NCBI RefSeq assembly: GCF_009799925.1 | Contig: NZ_WELK01000011.1 | Coordinates: forward strand, 62,001 to 126,000 | DNA: 64,000 nt | DNA from: Pseudomonas sp. R-28-1W-6 | GTDB lineage: Bacteria > Pseudomonadota > Gammaproteobacteria > Pseudomonadales > Pseudomonadaceae | Reading direction: 5' to 3' | Shown here: piece by piece, positions 40,279 through 49,500 of the stretch | Layout of the letters: every line of letters starts with the position of its first letter | How positions within the stretch are numbered: position 1 is the first letter of the stretch | Notes under the pieces: generated by a model | Seen by the model: only the letters and a program-made list of their open reading frames with translations | Told to the model about the DNA's origin: nothing | Database searches by the model: none | Program-made: the position numbers and the translations under genes

Positions 40279-41672
40279 CAGGCGGCTCCCGAAACGAAGG
40301 GCAGTTGTTTGAGCAGGTGGTGGCCGCGGCCGATCTCGCGCAGCGCGCCGCAAGGCTCGGTGATCGCCATGCGGGTCAGCCAGGCATCGAATTCCGGGGC
40401 ACGCTTGAGGCCCAGCAGCGAGCGCAGGTACAGCGCATCGTGGAACGAGGTGCTCTGGTAGTTGAGCATGATGTCGTCGGCGCCGGGGATGCCCATGATG
40501 AAGCTGATGCCGGCCGCGCCGAGCAGGGTCAGCAGGCTGTCCATGTCGTCCTGGTCGGCTTCGGCATGGTTGGTGTAGCACACGTCGCAGCCCATCGGCA
40601 GGCCCAACAGCTTGGCGCAGAAGTGGTCTTCCAGCCCCGCACGGATGATCTGCTTGCCGTCGTACAGGTACTCCGGGCCGATGAAGCCGACCACGGTATT
40701 GACCAGCAGCGGCCTGAACTCGCGGGCCACGGCATAGGCGCGGGCCTCGCAGGTCTGCTGGTCGACGCCATGGTGGCCGCCGGCCGACAGCGCGCTGCCC
40801 TGGCCGGTCTCGAAGTACATCAGGTTGTCGCCGATTGTGCCGCGCTTGAGGCTCTGCGCCGCCTCGTGGGCTTCCTTGAGGATGGCCAGCGACACGCCGA
40901 AGCTGGCGTTGGTCTTCTCGCTGCCGGCGATCGACTGGAACACCAGGTCGATCGGCGCGCCGGCCTCGATAGCCTGGATCTGCGTGGTGACGTGGGTGAG
41001 CACGCAGCTCTGCATGGGGATGTCGAAGTGCTGGCGCACCTCGTCCATCATCTGCCACAGGCGCATCAGGGTCGGCAGCGAGTCGCTGGCCGGGTTGATC
41101 CCGACGGTGGCGTCGCCTGAGCCATACAGCAGGCCGTCGAGCAGGCTGGCGGCGATGCCGCGCACGTCGTCGGTGGGGTGGTTGGGCTGCAGGCGCACCG
41201 AGAGATGGCCGGGCAGGCCGATGGTGTTGCGAAAGCGGGTGATCACCCGGCACTTCTTCGCCACCAGGATCAGGTCCTGGTTGCGCATCAGCTTGCTCAC
41301 CGCGGCCACCATCTCCGGGGTCAGGCCCATGGCCACGGCGCTCAGGGTGGCACTGTCGCTGCTGTCGAGCAGCAGCCAGTCGCGCAGGTCGCCGACGGTC
41401 AGGTGGCTGATCGGGGCGAAGGCGCGCGCGTCGTGGCGGTCGATGATCAGGCGGGTGACTTCGTCCTGCTCGTAGGGAATCAGCGCCTCGTTGAGGAAGG
41501 CTTTCAGCGGCACGTCGGCCAGGGCCAGCTTGGCCGCCATGCGTTCTTCGTAGGTGGCGGCGGCGAGGCCGGCCAGGTAGTCGCCGGAGCGCGCCGGGCT
41601 AGCCTTGGCCAGCAGGGTCTTGAGGTCGGCGAAGCGATAGACCTGGCTGCCGACGGTGGTCTGGAAGGGCAT
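40278..41672 (-). CDS. eutB: Ethanolamine ammonia-lyase large subunit
   Basis: 464-residue catalytic subunit (TIM barrel) that binds substrate and, with EutC, adenosylcobalamin. Blocks such as RDYLAGLAAATYEERMAAK, LIIDRHDARAFAPISHLTVGD, NTIGLPGHLSVRLQPNHPTDD and MGIPGADDIMLNYQSTSFHD are characteristic. GGAG lies 6 bases before the ATG. It lies downstream of the permease gene in the same direction, but a strong terminator hairpin sits between them, so eutBC may be expressed partly by read-through or from another promoter. Cobalamin must be supplied by genes elsewhere; no cobalamin riboswitch is evident upstream. Confidence 0.96.
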   Translation of the reverse strand: MPFQTTVGSQVYRFADLKTLLAKASPARSGDYLAGLAAATYEERMAAKLALADVPLKAFLNEALIPYEQDEVTRLIIDRHDARAFAPISHLTVGDLRDWLLLDSSDSATLSAVAMGLTPEMVAAVSKLMRNQDLILVAKKCRVITRFRNTIGLPGHLSVRLQPNHPTDDVRGIAASLLDGLLYGSGDATVGINPASDSLPTLMRLWQMMDEVRQHFDIPMQSCVLTHVTTQIQAIEAGAPIDLVFQSIAGSEKTNASFGVSLAILKEAHEAAQSLKRGTIGDNLMYFETGQGSALSAGGHHGVDQQTCEARAYAVAREFRPLLVNTVVGFIGPEYLYDGKQIIRAGLEDHFCAKLLGLPMGCDVCYTNHAEADQDDMDSLLTLLGAAGISFIMGIPGADDIMLNYQSTSFHDALYLRSLLGLKRAPEFDAWLTRMAITEPCGALREIGRGHHLLKQLPFVSGAA

Positions 41673-41698
41673 GGCGGGCTCCAGCCGAGTGTACGAGT

Positions 41699-41728
41699 GA
41701 AAAAACGAGCCCCGGCATGCCGGGGCTC
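41699..41728 (-). terminator. Intrinsic terminator between the ethanolamine permease and eutBC
   Basis: Read on the minus strand, GAGCCCCGGC pairs with GCCGGGGCTC (stem 41728-41707, 2-base loop) and is followed by GTTTTTT. It lies 20 bases after the permease stop codon and about 30 bases before the eutB start, so it should strongly reduce read-through into eutBC. Confidence 0.88.
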
Positions 41729-41747
41729 GGGTTGCAGCATAGAGCTT

Positions 41748-43121
41748 TTAGGTTGCGGCTTCACCGGTCAGCAGCACATCGCTCGGCGCATCGGCGCGTT
41801 GCCGGGCGGTGAGCTGGAAGTAGGCGAAGCCGACCGCCATGAAACCGAGGAAGATCAGGCCGATGGTGGTGTTGAACCAGGCCATGGCAACCAGGCAGAC
41901 CAGCGCCAGGGCCAGGGCGATGCCCGGTACCAGCGGGTAGCCCGGGGCCATGAAGCTGCGCTCCAGGTTCGGCTCGCTCTGGCGCAGCTTGAACAGGCTG
42001 AGCATGCTCATGATGTACATGACGATGGCGCCGAACACGCTCATGGTGATCATCGCCGCGGTCAGGCTCATGCCCTGCAGGTTGATCAGGCCGTCGCTGT
42101 AGATCGCCGCGATGCCGACCACGCCGCCGGCGAGGATCGCCCGGTGCGGGGTGTGGAAGCGCGACAGCTTGGCCAGGCCCTTGGGCAGGTAGCCGGCGCG
42201 GGCCAGGGCGAAGAACTGCCGCGAGTAGCCGAGGATGATGCCGTGGAAGCTGGCCACCAGGCCGAACAGGCCGATCCACACCAGCATATGCAGCCAGCCG
42301 GAGTTTTCGCCGACCACGGTCTTCATGGCCTGTGGCAGCGGGTCGTTGATATTGGACAGGGCGGTCCAGTCGCCGACGCCGCCGGCCATGATCATCACCC
42401 CGAGCGCCAGCGCGACCAGGGTCAGGATGCCGCTCAGGTAGGCCTTGGGAATGGTGCGCTTGGGGTCCTTGGCTTCCTCGGCGGCCATTGCCGCGCCCTC
42501 GATGGCGAGGAAGAACCAGATGGCGAAGGGGATGGCGGCGAAGATCCCGGAAATCGCCGGCAGGCCGAAGTCGTTGCTGCCGGCCCAGCCATTGAGCACG
42601 AAATTGCTGAAGCTGAAGCCCGGTGCGACCACGCCCATGAACACCAGCAGTTCGGCCACGGCCAGCACGGTCACCACCAGCTCGAAGGTGGCGGCGATGC
42701 TCACCCCGACGATATTCAGGCCCATGAAGATGAGGTAGGCACCGACCGCCGCGTGCTTCGGATCGAGCCCGGGAAACTGCACGTTGAGGTAGGCGCCGAT
42801 GGCCATGGCGATGGCCGGCGGGGCGAAGACGAACTCGATCAGCGTGGCCAGGCCGGCGATCAGCCCGCCTTTCTCGCCGAAGGCGCGGCGGCTGTAGGCG
42901 AACGGGCCGCCGGCATGGGGAATGGCGGTGGTCAGCTCGGTGAAGCTGAAGATGAAGCAGGTGTACATGGCCGCCACCATCAGCGCGGTGATCAGGAACC
43001 CGAGGGTTCCCGCCACGCCCCAGCCGTAGCTCCAGCCGAAATATTCCCCGGAAATCACCAGACCGACGGCGATACCCCAGAGGTGCAGGGTGCCGAGGCT
43101 GGCTTTGAGTTGTGTGGTCAT
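41748..43121 (-). CDS. Ethanolamine permease (APC family)
   Basis: 457-residue amino-acid/polyamine/organocation transporter with 12 predicted helices. The first helix motif IAVGLVISGEYFGWSYGWG is characteristic of the ethanolamine permeases found with eutBC in Pseudomonas (called eutP or eat in databases). AGGGGAA lies before the ATG at 43121, and an in-frame open stretch upstream is unsupported. A well-placed sigma-54 promoter is about 45 bases upstream. It should import ethanolamine as carbon and nitrogen source for the ammonia-lyase encoded next. Confidence 0.93.
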   Translation of the reverse strand: MTTQLKASLGTLHLWGIAVGLVISGEYFGWSYGWGVAGTLGFLITALMVAAMYTCFIFSFTELTTAIPHAGGPFAYSRRAFGEKGGLIAGLATLIEFVFAPPAIAMAIGAYLNVQFPGLDPKHAAVGAYLIFMGLNIVGVSIAATFELVVTVLAVAELLVFMGVVAPGFSFSNFVLNGWAGSNDFGLPAISGIFAAIPFAIWFFLAIEGAAMAAEEAKDPKRTIPKAYLSGILTLVALALGVMIMAGGVGDWTALSNINDPLPQAMKTVVGENSGWLHMLVWIGLFGLVASFHGIILGYSRQFFALARAGYLPKGLAKLSRFHTPHRAILAGGVVGIAAIYSDGLINLQGMSLTAAMITMSVFGAIVMYIMSMLSLFKLRQSEPNLERSFMAPGYPLVPGIALALALVCLVAMAWFNTTIGLIFLGFMAVGFAYFQLTARQRADAPSDVLLTGEAAT

Positions 43122-43163
43122 GCGCTGTTCCCCTGTGCATTCAACCTGAGATGGGCGATGCAG

Positions 43164-43180
43164 TGCACTGCCTGTGCCAG
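43164..43180 (-). promoter_or_regulatory. Sigma-54 promoter for the ethanolamine permease
   Basis: On the minus strand the sequence CTGGCACAGGCAGTGCA fits the -24/-12 consensus TGGCACG-N4-TTGCA, with both invariant doublets (GG and GC) at the right spacing and only two differences. The start of transcription would be about 30 bases before the permease ATG. The P. aeruginosa ethanolamine genes are known to depend on sigma-54 with the activator EatR; no such activator gene is next to this one. Confidence 0.75.
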
Positions 43181-43302
43181 GTTGGCGCAAGCCGCGCCAG
43201 CCGGCGCCTTGCATGGCGCAGGCGTGATCTGGCTGCTGCAGATTGGTGCGCGGCGCGCGGCCGGCGAATCGTTTCGGCACAGGCGCAGGCAGCGGTTTAG
43301 AC

Positions 43303-43316
43303 GTGACGCCTGTCAC
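43303..43316. promoter_or_regulatory. Palindrome in the permease-kinase intergenic region
   Basis: GTGAC-GCCT-GTCAC, a perfect 5-bp-arm inverted repeat, about 125 bases upstream of the sigma-54 site and 60 bases before the histidine kinase start. The position would suit an upstream activator site for the sigma-54 promoter or an operator for the kinase gene. It is only a candidate. Confidence 0.3.
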
Positions 43317-43375
43317 ACAACGGCAACCTGGTGCTGCTTCAATGCCGGCCATTCGCACTGTTCGGGATTCGTTTC

Positions 43376-44680
43376 ATGGATGTTGTTCCCGCCCTGACCC
43401 ATTTGCTGCGGCCGATTTCGCCCTTGCTCGCCACGCTCAGCATCAGCGACGTGGCCGACCAGTTGTTGCGCCCCGAGCACCAGGCCTTCCTCTCGCTGCC
43501 GGTGGTGGATGAGTACGGCCGGCCCCTGGGCCTGGTCAGCCGCTCGACCCTGCAGGACATCTTCATGCAGCGCTTCGGCCGCGACCTGTGGGGGCGCAAG
43601 CCGGTAAGCGAGGTGATGAATCCGGCGCCGCTGGTGGTCAGCCAGCACACCAGCCTGGAGGAGGCGGCGCGGCAGATCACCGCGCAGCTGCAGTCGCCGA
43701 TCCGCGACGACTTCATCCTGGTCGACGAACACGGCCTGTATCGCGGCCTGGGCACCGTGCTCGACCTGCTCAAGGCCATGGAAAACCGGGTGACCCAGCG
43801 CAATCTGGTGCTGCGCAAGGCGCTGGTCGAGCTCAAGGAGTCCCAGGCGCAGCTGGTGCAGTCGGAGAAGATGGCCTCGCTGGGGCAGATGGTCGCCGGG
43901 GTGGCCCACGAGCTGAACACCCCACTGGGCTATGTGACGAACAACCTGCAGCTGCTGCGCGAGCTGACCCTGCCGTTGCTCGAATTGGCCGAGGCCCAGG
44001 CCCGGCTGGGCGACTGCCTGGCTGATCCGGCCTGCAGCGCAGCCGACCTGGCACAGGCCTTCGCCGGCGCTGCCCAGGCCCGCGAACTGGCGGCCCCCGA
44101 GCTGCTGGGCGACGACCTGACGCAACTGTTCGACGACACCACTTACGGCCTGCAGCAGATCGGCGAACTGGTGGTCGGCCTCAAGGACTTCGCCCGCCTG
44201 GATCGCGCCATGAGCGAGGAGGTCGATCTCAACGACTGCATCCGCAGCGCCCTGCTGATCGCTCGCAACAACATCAAGGACAAGGCCGAGGTGCAGCAGC
44301 AGCTCGGCGAGCTGCCGCGCATCGCCTGCGCGCCCTCGCAGATCAACCAGGTGCTGCTCAACCTGCTGAACAACGCGGCCCAGGCCATGGACGGCTTCGG
44401 CCGCATCCAGCTGAAGAGCTGGGCGGACGCCCGGCAGGTGCTGATCTCCGTGCAGGACAACGGCCGCGGCATGCCGCCGGAGGTGCTCAAGCGCATCTTC
44501 GACCCGTTCTTCACCACCAAGCCGGTGGGCCAGGGCACCGGCCTGGGCCTGTCGATCAGTTTCAAGATCATCCAGGACCACGGCGGCAGCATCCGCGTGG
44601 TGTCTGAACCGGGGCGCGGCACGCGCTTCCTCATCAGCCTGCCGCACGGCCAGGCTGCCGCCCTGCAACGGAGCGCCTGA
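43376..44680 (+). CDS. CBS-domain histidine kinase
   Basis: 434-residue soluble sensor kinase. Residues 10-130 form a CBS pair (DVADQLLRPEHQAFLSLPVVDE, VSEVMNPAPLVVSQHTSLEEA shown in part), which usually bind adenine nucleotides. A coiled coil leads to the phosphoacceptor H178 in VAHELNTPLG. A long insert of about 90 residues follows before the ATPase domain with NQVLLNLLNNAAQAM, DNGRGM, FDPFFTTK and GTGLGLSI. No transmembrane segment is seen, so the signal is cytoplasmic. The start at MDVVPALTHLL is preferred over an upstream in-frame ATG lacking a ribosome site. It is divergent from the ethanolamine permease; a functional link to ethanolamine is possible but unproven. Confidence 0.88.
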   Translation: MDVVPALTHLLRPISPLLATLSISDVADQLLRPEHQAFLSLPVVDEYGRPLGLVSRSTLQDIFMQRFGRDLWGRKPVSEVMNPAPLVVSQHTSLEEAARQITAQLQSPIRDDFILVDEHGLYRGLGTVLDLLKAMENRVTQRNLVLRKALVELKESQAQLVQSEKMASLGQMVAGVAHELNTPLGYVTNNLQLLRELTLPLLELAEAQARLGDCLADPACSAADLAQAFAGAAQARELAAPELLGDDLTQLFDDTTYGLQQIGELVVGLKDFARLDRAMSEEVDLNDCIRSALLIARNNIKDKAEVQQQLGELPRIACAPSQINQVLLNLLNNAAQAMDGFGRIQLKSWADARQVLISVQDNGRGMPPEVLKRIFDPFFTTKPVGQGTGLGLSISFKIIQDHGGSIRVVSEPGRGTRFLISLPHGQAAALQRSA

Positions 44681-44683
44681 CGC

Positions 44684-45598
44684 ATGAGCCAACCGATCCG
44701 CATCCTGTTCGTCGACGACGAGGAGCGCATCCTGCGCAGCCTCGCCCTGCAGTTTCGCCGCGACTACCAGGTGCTCACCGAGAGCGACCCGCGGCGCGCC
44801 CTGGAACGCCTGCGCCACGAGCCGGTGCAGGTGATCGTCAGCGACCAGCGCATGCCGCAGATGAGCGGCGCCGAGCTGCTGGCCCAGGCCCGCGAGCTGC
44901 AGCCGGACGCCATGCGCATCCTGCTGACTGGCTATTCCGACCTGGAGGCGGCGATCGAGGCCTTGAACGGCGGCGGCATCTTCCGCTACCTGACCAAGCC
45001 CTGGGACCCGCAGGAGATGGCCTTCACCCTGCGCCAGGCGGCGCAGATCGCCCTCAGCCAGCAGCAGCTGCCGGCGCCTGGCACATTGCCGGCCGTGCCG
45101 CAGGCGTTGAACCTGCTGCTGCTGGATGACGACGAGGAAACCTTCGACTGCGTGGGCGCCTTCTGCATGACCGGCGGCCATCGCCTGCTGCGGGCGGCCA
45201 GCCTGGGCGAGGCGCTGCGGGTGCTCAATGGCGAGCGGGTCGACCTGCTGGTCAGCGACCTGCGCCTGGCCGGCGAGGACACCGCGCCGCTGCTCAAGAG
45301 CCTGGCCCAGGCCCACCCGCAGCTGCTCAGCCTGGTGGTGACACCGTTCTGCGATACCCAGGCGCTGCTCAAGCTGATCAACGAGGCGCAGATCTTCCGC
45401 TACCTGCCCAAGCCAATCCGTCGTGGCCTGTTCGACAAGGGCCTGCGCGCCGCGGCCGAGCAGGCGCTGATCTACCGTGCGCAGCCGCAGCAGGTGGTCA
45501 CTCGCCTGGCCGAGGTGCCGCGCGAACAGCCCGAACGCGAGCGGGTCGGCAGCCTGCTGGGCATGCTCGGCCGCCTGCGCGAACGGCTCAGCGCCTGA
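44684..45598 (+). CDS. Response regulator with two receiver domains and no output domain
   Basis: 304-residue protein, 3 bases after the kinase gene. The first receiver (residues 5-125) is complete: acidic pair in FVDDEE, phosphoacceptor D54 in SDQRMP, threonine in LLTGYSD and lysine in YLTKPWD. The second (residues 142-260) has LLLDDDEE, D192 in SDLRLAGED, T220 and K243 in YLPKPIR. No DNA-binding, GGDEF, EAL or HD domain follows; the tail is a short arginine/glutamine-rich helix. It may be a phosphate sink, a phosphorelay intermediate, or act by protein binding. The cognate kinase is almost certainly the upstream gene. Confidence 0.88.
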   Translation: MSQPIRILFVDDEERILRSLALQFRRDYQVLTESDPRRALERLRHEPVQVIVSDQRMPQMSGAELLAQARELQPDAMRILLTGYSDLEAAIEALNGGGIFRYLTKPWDPQEMAFTLRQAAQIALSQQQLPAPGTLPAVPQALNLLLLDDDEETFDCVGAFCMTGGHRLLRAASLGEALRVLNGERVDLLVSDLRLAGEDTAPLLKSLAQAHPQLLSLVVTPFCDTQALLKLINEAQIFRYLPKPIRRGLFDKGLRAAAEQALIYRAQPQQVVTRLAEVPREQPERERVGSLLGMLGRLRERLSA

Positions 45599-45644
45599 GC
45601 CACGGCCAGCCCGAGCCCTCGGTTCATTGATAAGGAGTATTCGG

Positions 45645-45851
45645 ATGGACATTCGCCTGAACCCGCGCGCCGAGCGCGGCTGGCTGGTCGAGTTGGATCG
45701 CTGCGCCGTGCCTTTCTCTTCGCGCGAAGAGGCCGAGCGCTTCGTCGAGCGCCTGCGCCAGCGCCTGGCGGCCCCGCATCGTCTGCCGCTGCGGGACGCC
45801 GATGGCCGCCTGGCGCCGCCGCTCGAGCAGCCGGCCGCGGCTCTCTCGTAG
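45645..45851 (+). CDS. 68-residue hypothetical protein
   Basis: Small gene with an excellent ribosome site (AAGGAG, 7 bases before ATG), 46 bases after the double-receiver gene. The product MDIRLNPRAERGWLVELDR... has an alpha-beta start, a helix rich in arginine and glutamate (SREEAERFVERLRQRL) and a proline-rich end. I recognise no family. The ribosome site and protein-like composition support it as a real gene, possibly the third gene of the kinase operon. Confidence 0.65.
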   Translation: MDIRLNPRAERGWLVELDRCAVPFSSREEAERFVERLRQRLAAPHRLPLRDADGRLAPPLEQPAAALS

Positions 45852-45863
45852 TTCGGCCGCGCA

Positions 45864-45885
45864 TGAAAAAGCCCCGCATGGCGGG
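45864..45885 (-). terminator. Intrinsic terminator of the mfd-csiV transcription unit
   Basis: On the minus strand, GCCCCGC-CAT-GCGGGGC (45885-45869) is followed by TTTTT (45868-45864). It ends minus-strand transcription after csiV and may also pause plus-strand transcription from the kinase operon. Confidence 0.8.
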
Positions 45886-45975
45886 GCTTAGCAGGGTGGT
45901 TCAGGATCTTTCCCAGTCGCGGCAACCTGTCGATTTCCGCGCTGGCGCACCCCGCGAGAAAGCGTGGTCAGGTTC

Positions 45976-46500
45976 TCAGAGCGGCTGGATCTTCACCAGC
46001 ATGCCCAGGCTGCCGTGGTCCAGGTAGGTCAGTTCGCCATTCTTCAGGCGAGTGCGCTGCTTCATGTGCTCGCTGCCGGTGAGCAGGCCGTCGGCGTCGA
46101 ACTGGTTGACCCAGATATTGGCGTCGATATCGACCAGGCGCTCCAGCAGGGTGAGGCCGATGGCGCCTTCCACCGGGTAGTGGCCGAACTGTTCGTTGCC
46201 GATGCTCAGCGCCGCCTTGCTCGGCACCGCGCCCAGGCTCTGGGTCCAGCCCTTGTGCAGCAACACCTGGTAACCACTGCCGGGGTTGAGCTTGTCGGCC
46301 ACTTCGGTCAGCGCCACCGGGCGCTCGCTGGCGCTGATCGGCTGGGCGCCCAGGGCCCAGTCGTCCGGCGCCGGCTGGCTGGCCACCACCGGTTGGCCGG
46401 CCTGGCGGAACACGATGACCTCGATCTGGTACAGCGCATCGGCGAAGGCCGACGGTGCCAGCAGGCAGAGCAGCAGGGTGAAGTGGCGGAACGCGCGCAT
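45976..46500 (-). CDS. CsiV-family periplasmic protein
   Basis: 174-residue exported protein with signal MRAFRHFTLLLCLLAPSAFA, cleaved before DALYQIEVIVF. It matches the CsiV family (peptidoglycan/cell-shape-associated proteins of gammaproteobacteria), recognised by YQIEVIVFRQ near the N-terminus, GYQVLLHKGWTQ and the C-terminal strands ending YLDHGSLGMLVKI. It lies 12 bases after mfd on the same strand, an order conserved in Pseudomonas. Molecular function is not known. Confidence 0.85.
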   Translation of the reverse strand: MRAFRHFTLLLCLLAPSAFADALYQIEVIVFRQAGQPVVASQPAPDDWALGAQPISASERPVALTEVADKLNPGSGYQVLLHKGWTQSLGAVPSKAALSIGNEQFGHYPVEGAIGLTLLERLVDIDANIWVNQFDADGLLTGSEHMKQRTRLKNGELTYLDHGSLGMLVKIQPL

Positions 46501-46512
46501 GGGGTCAGTCCT

Positions 46513-49500
46513 TTAAACAGATTGCGAGAGTAGACGCTCGAGCAGGGCCTCGAGGGTGTTGAAACGTTCTTCCGGGCGCTCCATCGGCACCTGGAACTTG
46601 AACATCGTTGCGCCTTCGAACTTGTAGCGCTTGGGCTGGCTCTGGATCAGCTTGATCAGGGTCAGCGGGTCGACGCAGGTGGTGGCGGCGAACTCGATGC
46701 GTCCGCCTTGCGGGCCGGCGTCGATCTTCCTGATCCCGAGCTTTTCCGCCTGCAGCTTGAGCAGGGTGATGCGCACCAGGTTCTTGGTCGGCTCCGGCAA
46801 CAGGCCGAAGCGGTCGATCATCTCCACCTGCAGTTCCTTCAAGCCATCCTCGTCGGCGGCGTTGGCGATGCGCTTGTAGAGGATCAGGCGGGCATGCACG
46901 TCCGGCAGGTAGTCCTCGGGAATCAGCGCCGGCACCCGCAGGTTGATCTCCGGGCCGCCACCGAGCGGCTGGTCGAGGTTGGGCTGCTCGCCCTTGCGGA
47001 TGGCTTTGACTGCGCGTTCGAGCATTTCCATGTACAGGGTGAAGCCCACCGCCTGGATCTGCCCGCTCTGGCCGTCGCCGAGCAGTTCGCCGGCGCCGCG
47101 GATTTCCAGGTCGTGGGTGGCCAGGACGAAGCCGGCGCCGAGGTCCTGGGCGTTGCTGATGGCCTCCAGGCGCTTTTGTGCGTCTTCGGTCATCTGCTTG
47201 CGCGGCGGGGTCAGCAGGTAGGCGTAGGCCTGGTGGTGGCTGCGGCCGACGCGGCCGCGCAGCTGGTGCAGCTGGGCCAGGCCGAACTTGTCGGCGCGCT
47301 CGATGATGATGGTGTTGGCGCTGGGCACGTCGATGCCGGTCTCGATGATGGTCGAGGCGATCAGCACGTTGAAGCGCTTGTGGTAGAAGTCGCTCATCAC
47401 CTGTTCCAGCTCGCGCTCGCGCATCTGCCCGTGGCCGATGCCGATGCGTGCCTCCGGCACCAGCTCGGCCAGGTCGGCGGCGCACTTCTCGATGGTTTTC
47501 ACATCGTTGTGCAGGTAGTACACCTGGCCGCCACGCAGCAGTTCACGGAGCAGGGCTTCCTTGATCGTCGGGTTGTTCTGCTCCATGACGAAGGTGCGTA
47601 CCGACAGGCGGCGTGCCGGCGGGGTGGCGATGATCGACAGGTCGCGCATGCCCGACACCGCCATGTTCAGCGTTCTCGGGATAGGGGTCGCCGTGAGCGT
47701 GAGGATATCGACCTCACTGCGCAGGGCCTTGAGCTGCTCCTTCTGGCGCACGCCGAAGCGGTGTTCCTCGTCGATGATGCACAGGCCGAGGTCCTTGAAG
47801 CGCACATCGTCCTGCAGCAGCTTGTGGGTGCCGATGACGATGTCGATCTTGCCTTCGGCCAGCTTGGCCACGGCTTCGTTGACTTCCTTGGCCGACTTGA
47901 AGCGGCTCATCACCTCGACCGTCACCGGCCAGTCGGCGAAGCGGTCGCGGAAGCTGTTGTAGTGCTGCTGGGCGAGCAGGGTGGTGGGCACCAGTACCGC
48001 CACCTGGCGACCGCTGTGCACGGCGATGAAGGCCGCGCGCATGGCCACTTCGGTCTTGCCGAAGCCGACATCGCCGCAGACCAGGCGATCCATCGGCTTG
48101 GGCGCGAGCATGTCGGCCAGCACCGCTTCGATGGCGGTCTGCTGGTCCGGGGTTTCCTCGAAGGGGAAACCGGCGCTGAAGGTGGCGTAGTCGGCGGCCG
48201 GGTCCTTGAACGCATGGCCTTCGCGGGCGGCGCGGCGGGCGTAGATGTCGAGCAGCTCGGCGGCGACATCGCGCACCTGTTCGGCGGCCTTGCGCTTGGC
48301 CTTCTGCCAGGTTTCCGAGCCGAGCCGGTGCAGCGGGGCGAGGGCGTCGTCGCTGCCGGTGTAGCGGGCGATCAGGTGCAGGCTGGCCACCGGCACGTAC
48401 AGCTTGGCTTCCTCGGCGTACATCAGGGCGAGGAATTCGGCGGCCTGGCCGTCGATTTCCAGGGTGATCAGGCCCAGGTAGCGGCCCACGCCGTGGTCGA
48501 TATGCACCACCGGTGAGCCTTCGCGCAGCTCGGTGAGGTTCTTGATCACGTTGTCGCCGCCATCGCGCGACTTCTCGCGGCGGCGGCGCTGCATGACGCG
48601 CTGGCCGAACAGCGGGCTTTCGGCGATCAGGGCGATCTCGTCGAGCAGCAGGCCCTCGTCCAGCGGCGCGATGCAGATGCCCAGGCGCGATTTACTCTCG
48701 GCGAACTCCGGCCAGCCGCCGACCTCAACGGGCTTCAGCTTGAGGCGGGCGAGCAGCTCCAGCAGCACTTCGCGCCGGCCGGCGGATTCGGCGCAGAACA
48801 GCACGCGGCCCGGGTATTCCTCGATGAAGCGGCGCAGCGCCGCCAGCGGCTCGCTGGCCTTGGCCTGGATCGCCAGGTCGGGCAGGGCGCGGGCGTCGAA
48901 GCGTTCGCGGCCGACGCCGGTTTCGATGTCGGCCTGGTCGACCACCACCCGTGGCCAGCTCTTCAGGCGGGCGAAGCAGTCCTCCACCGGCAGGAACAGG
49001 TCGACCGGCGGCAGCAGCGGGCGCTCGGGGTCGACCTTGCGCTCTTCATAGCGGCTGCGGGCGTCGCTCCAGAAGTGTTCGGCGGCCTTCTCGATGCCCG
49101 GCAGGGAAAATACCTGGGTGTCGGCCGGCAGGTAGTCGAACAGGGTGGCGCTGTCCTCGAAGAACAGCGGCAGGTAGTACTCGATACCGGCCGGAGTGAT
49201 GCCGGTGGAGAGGTCTTGGTAGATCGGGCAGCGGCGGAAATCCACGTCGAAACGCTCGCGGAAGCGGCCGCGAAAGTCGGTGACGGATTTCTTGTCCAGC
49301 GGGAACTCGCGGGCCGGCAGCAGGCGGATCGACTCGACCTTGTCCACCGAGCGCTGGGTTTCCGGGTCGAAGGTGCGCAGGGTCTCGATCTCGTCATCGA
49401 ACAGGTCGATGCGGAACGGCGTCTCGCTGCCCATCGGGAACAGGTCGATCAACGCACCGCGCACGGCGAATTCGCCATGTTCATAGACCGTGTCGACGCA

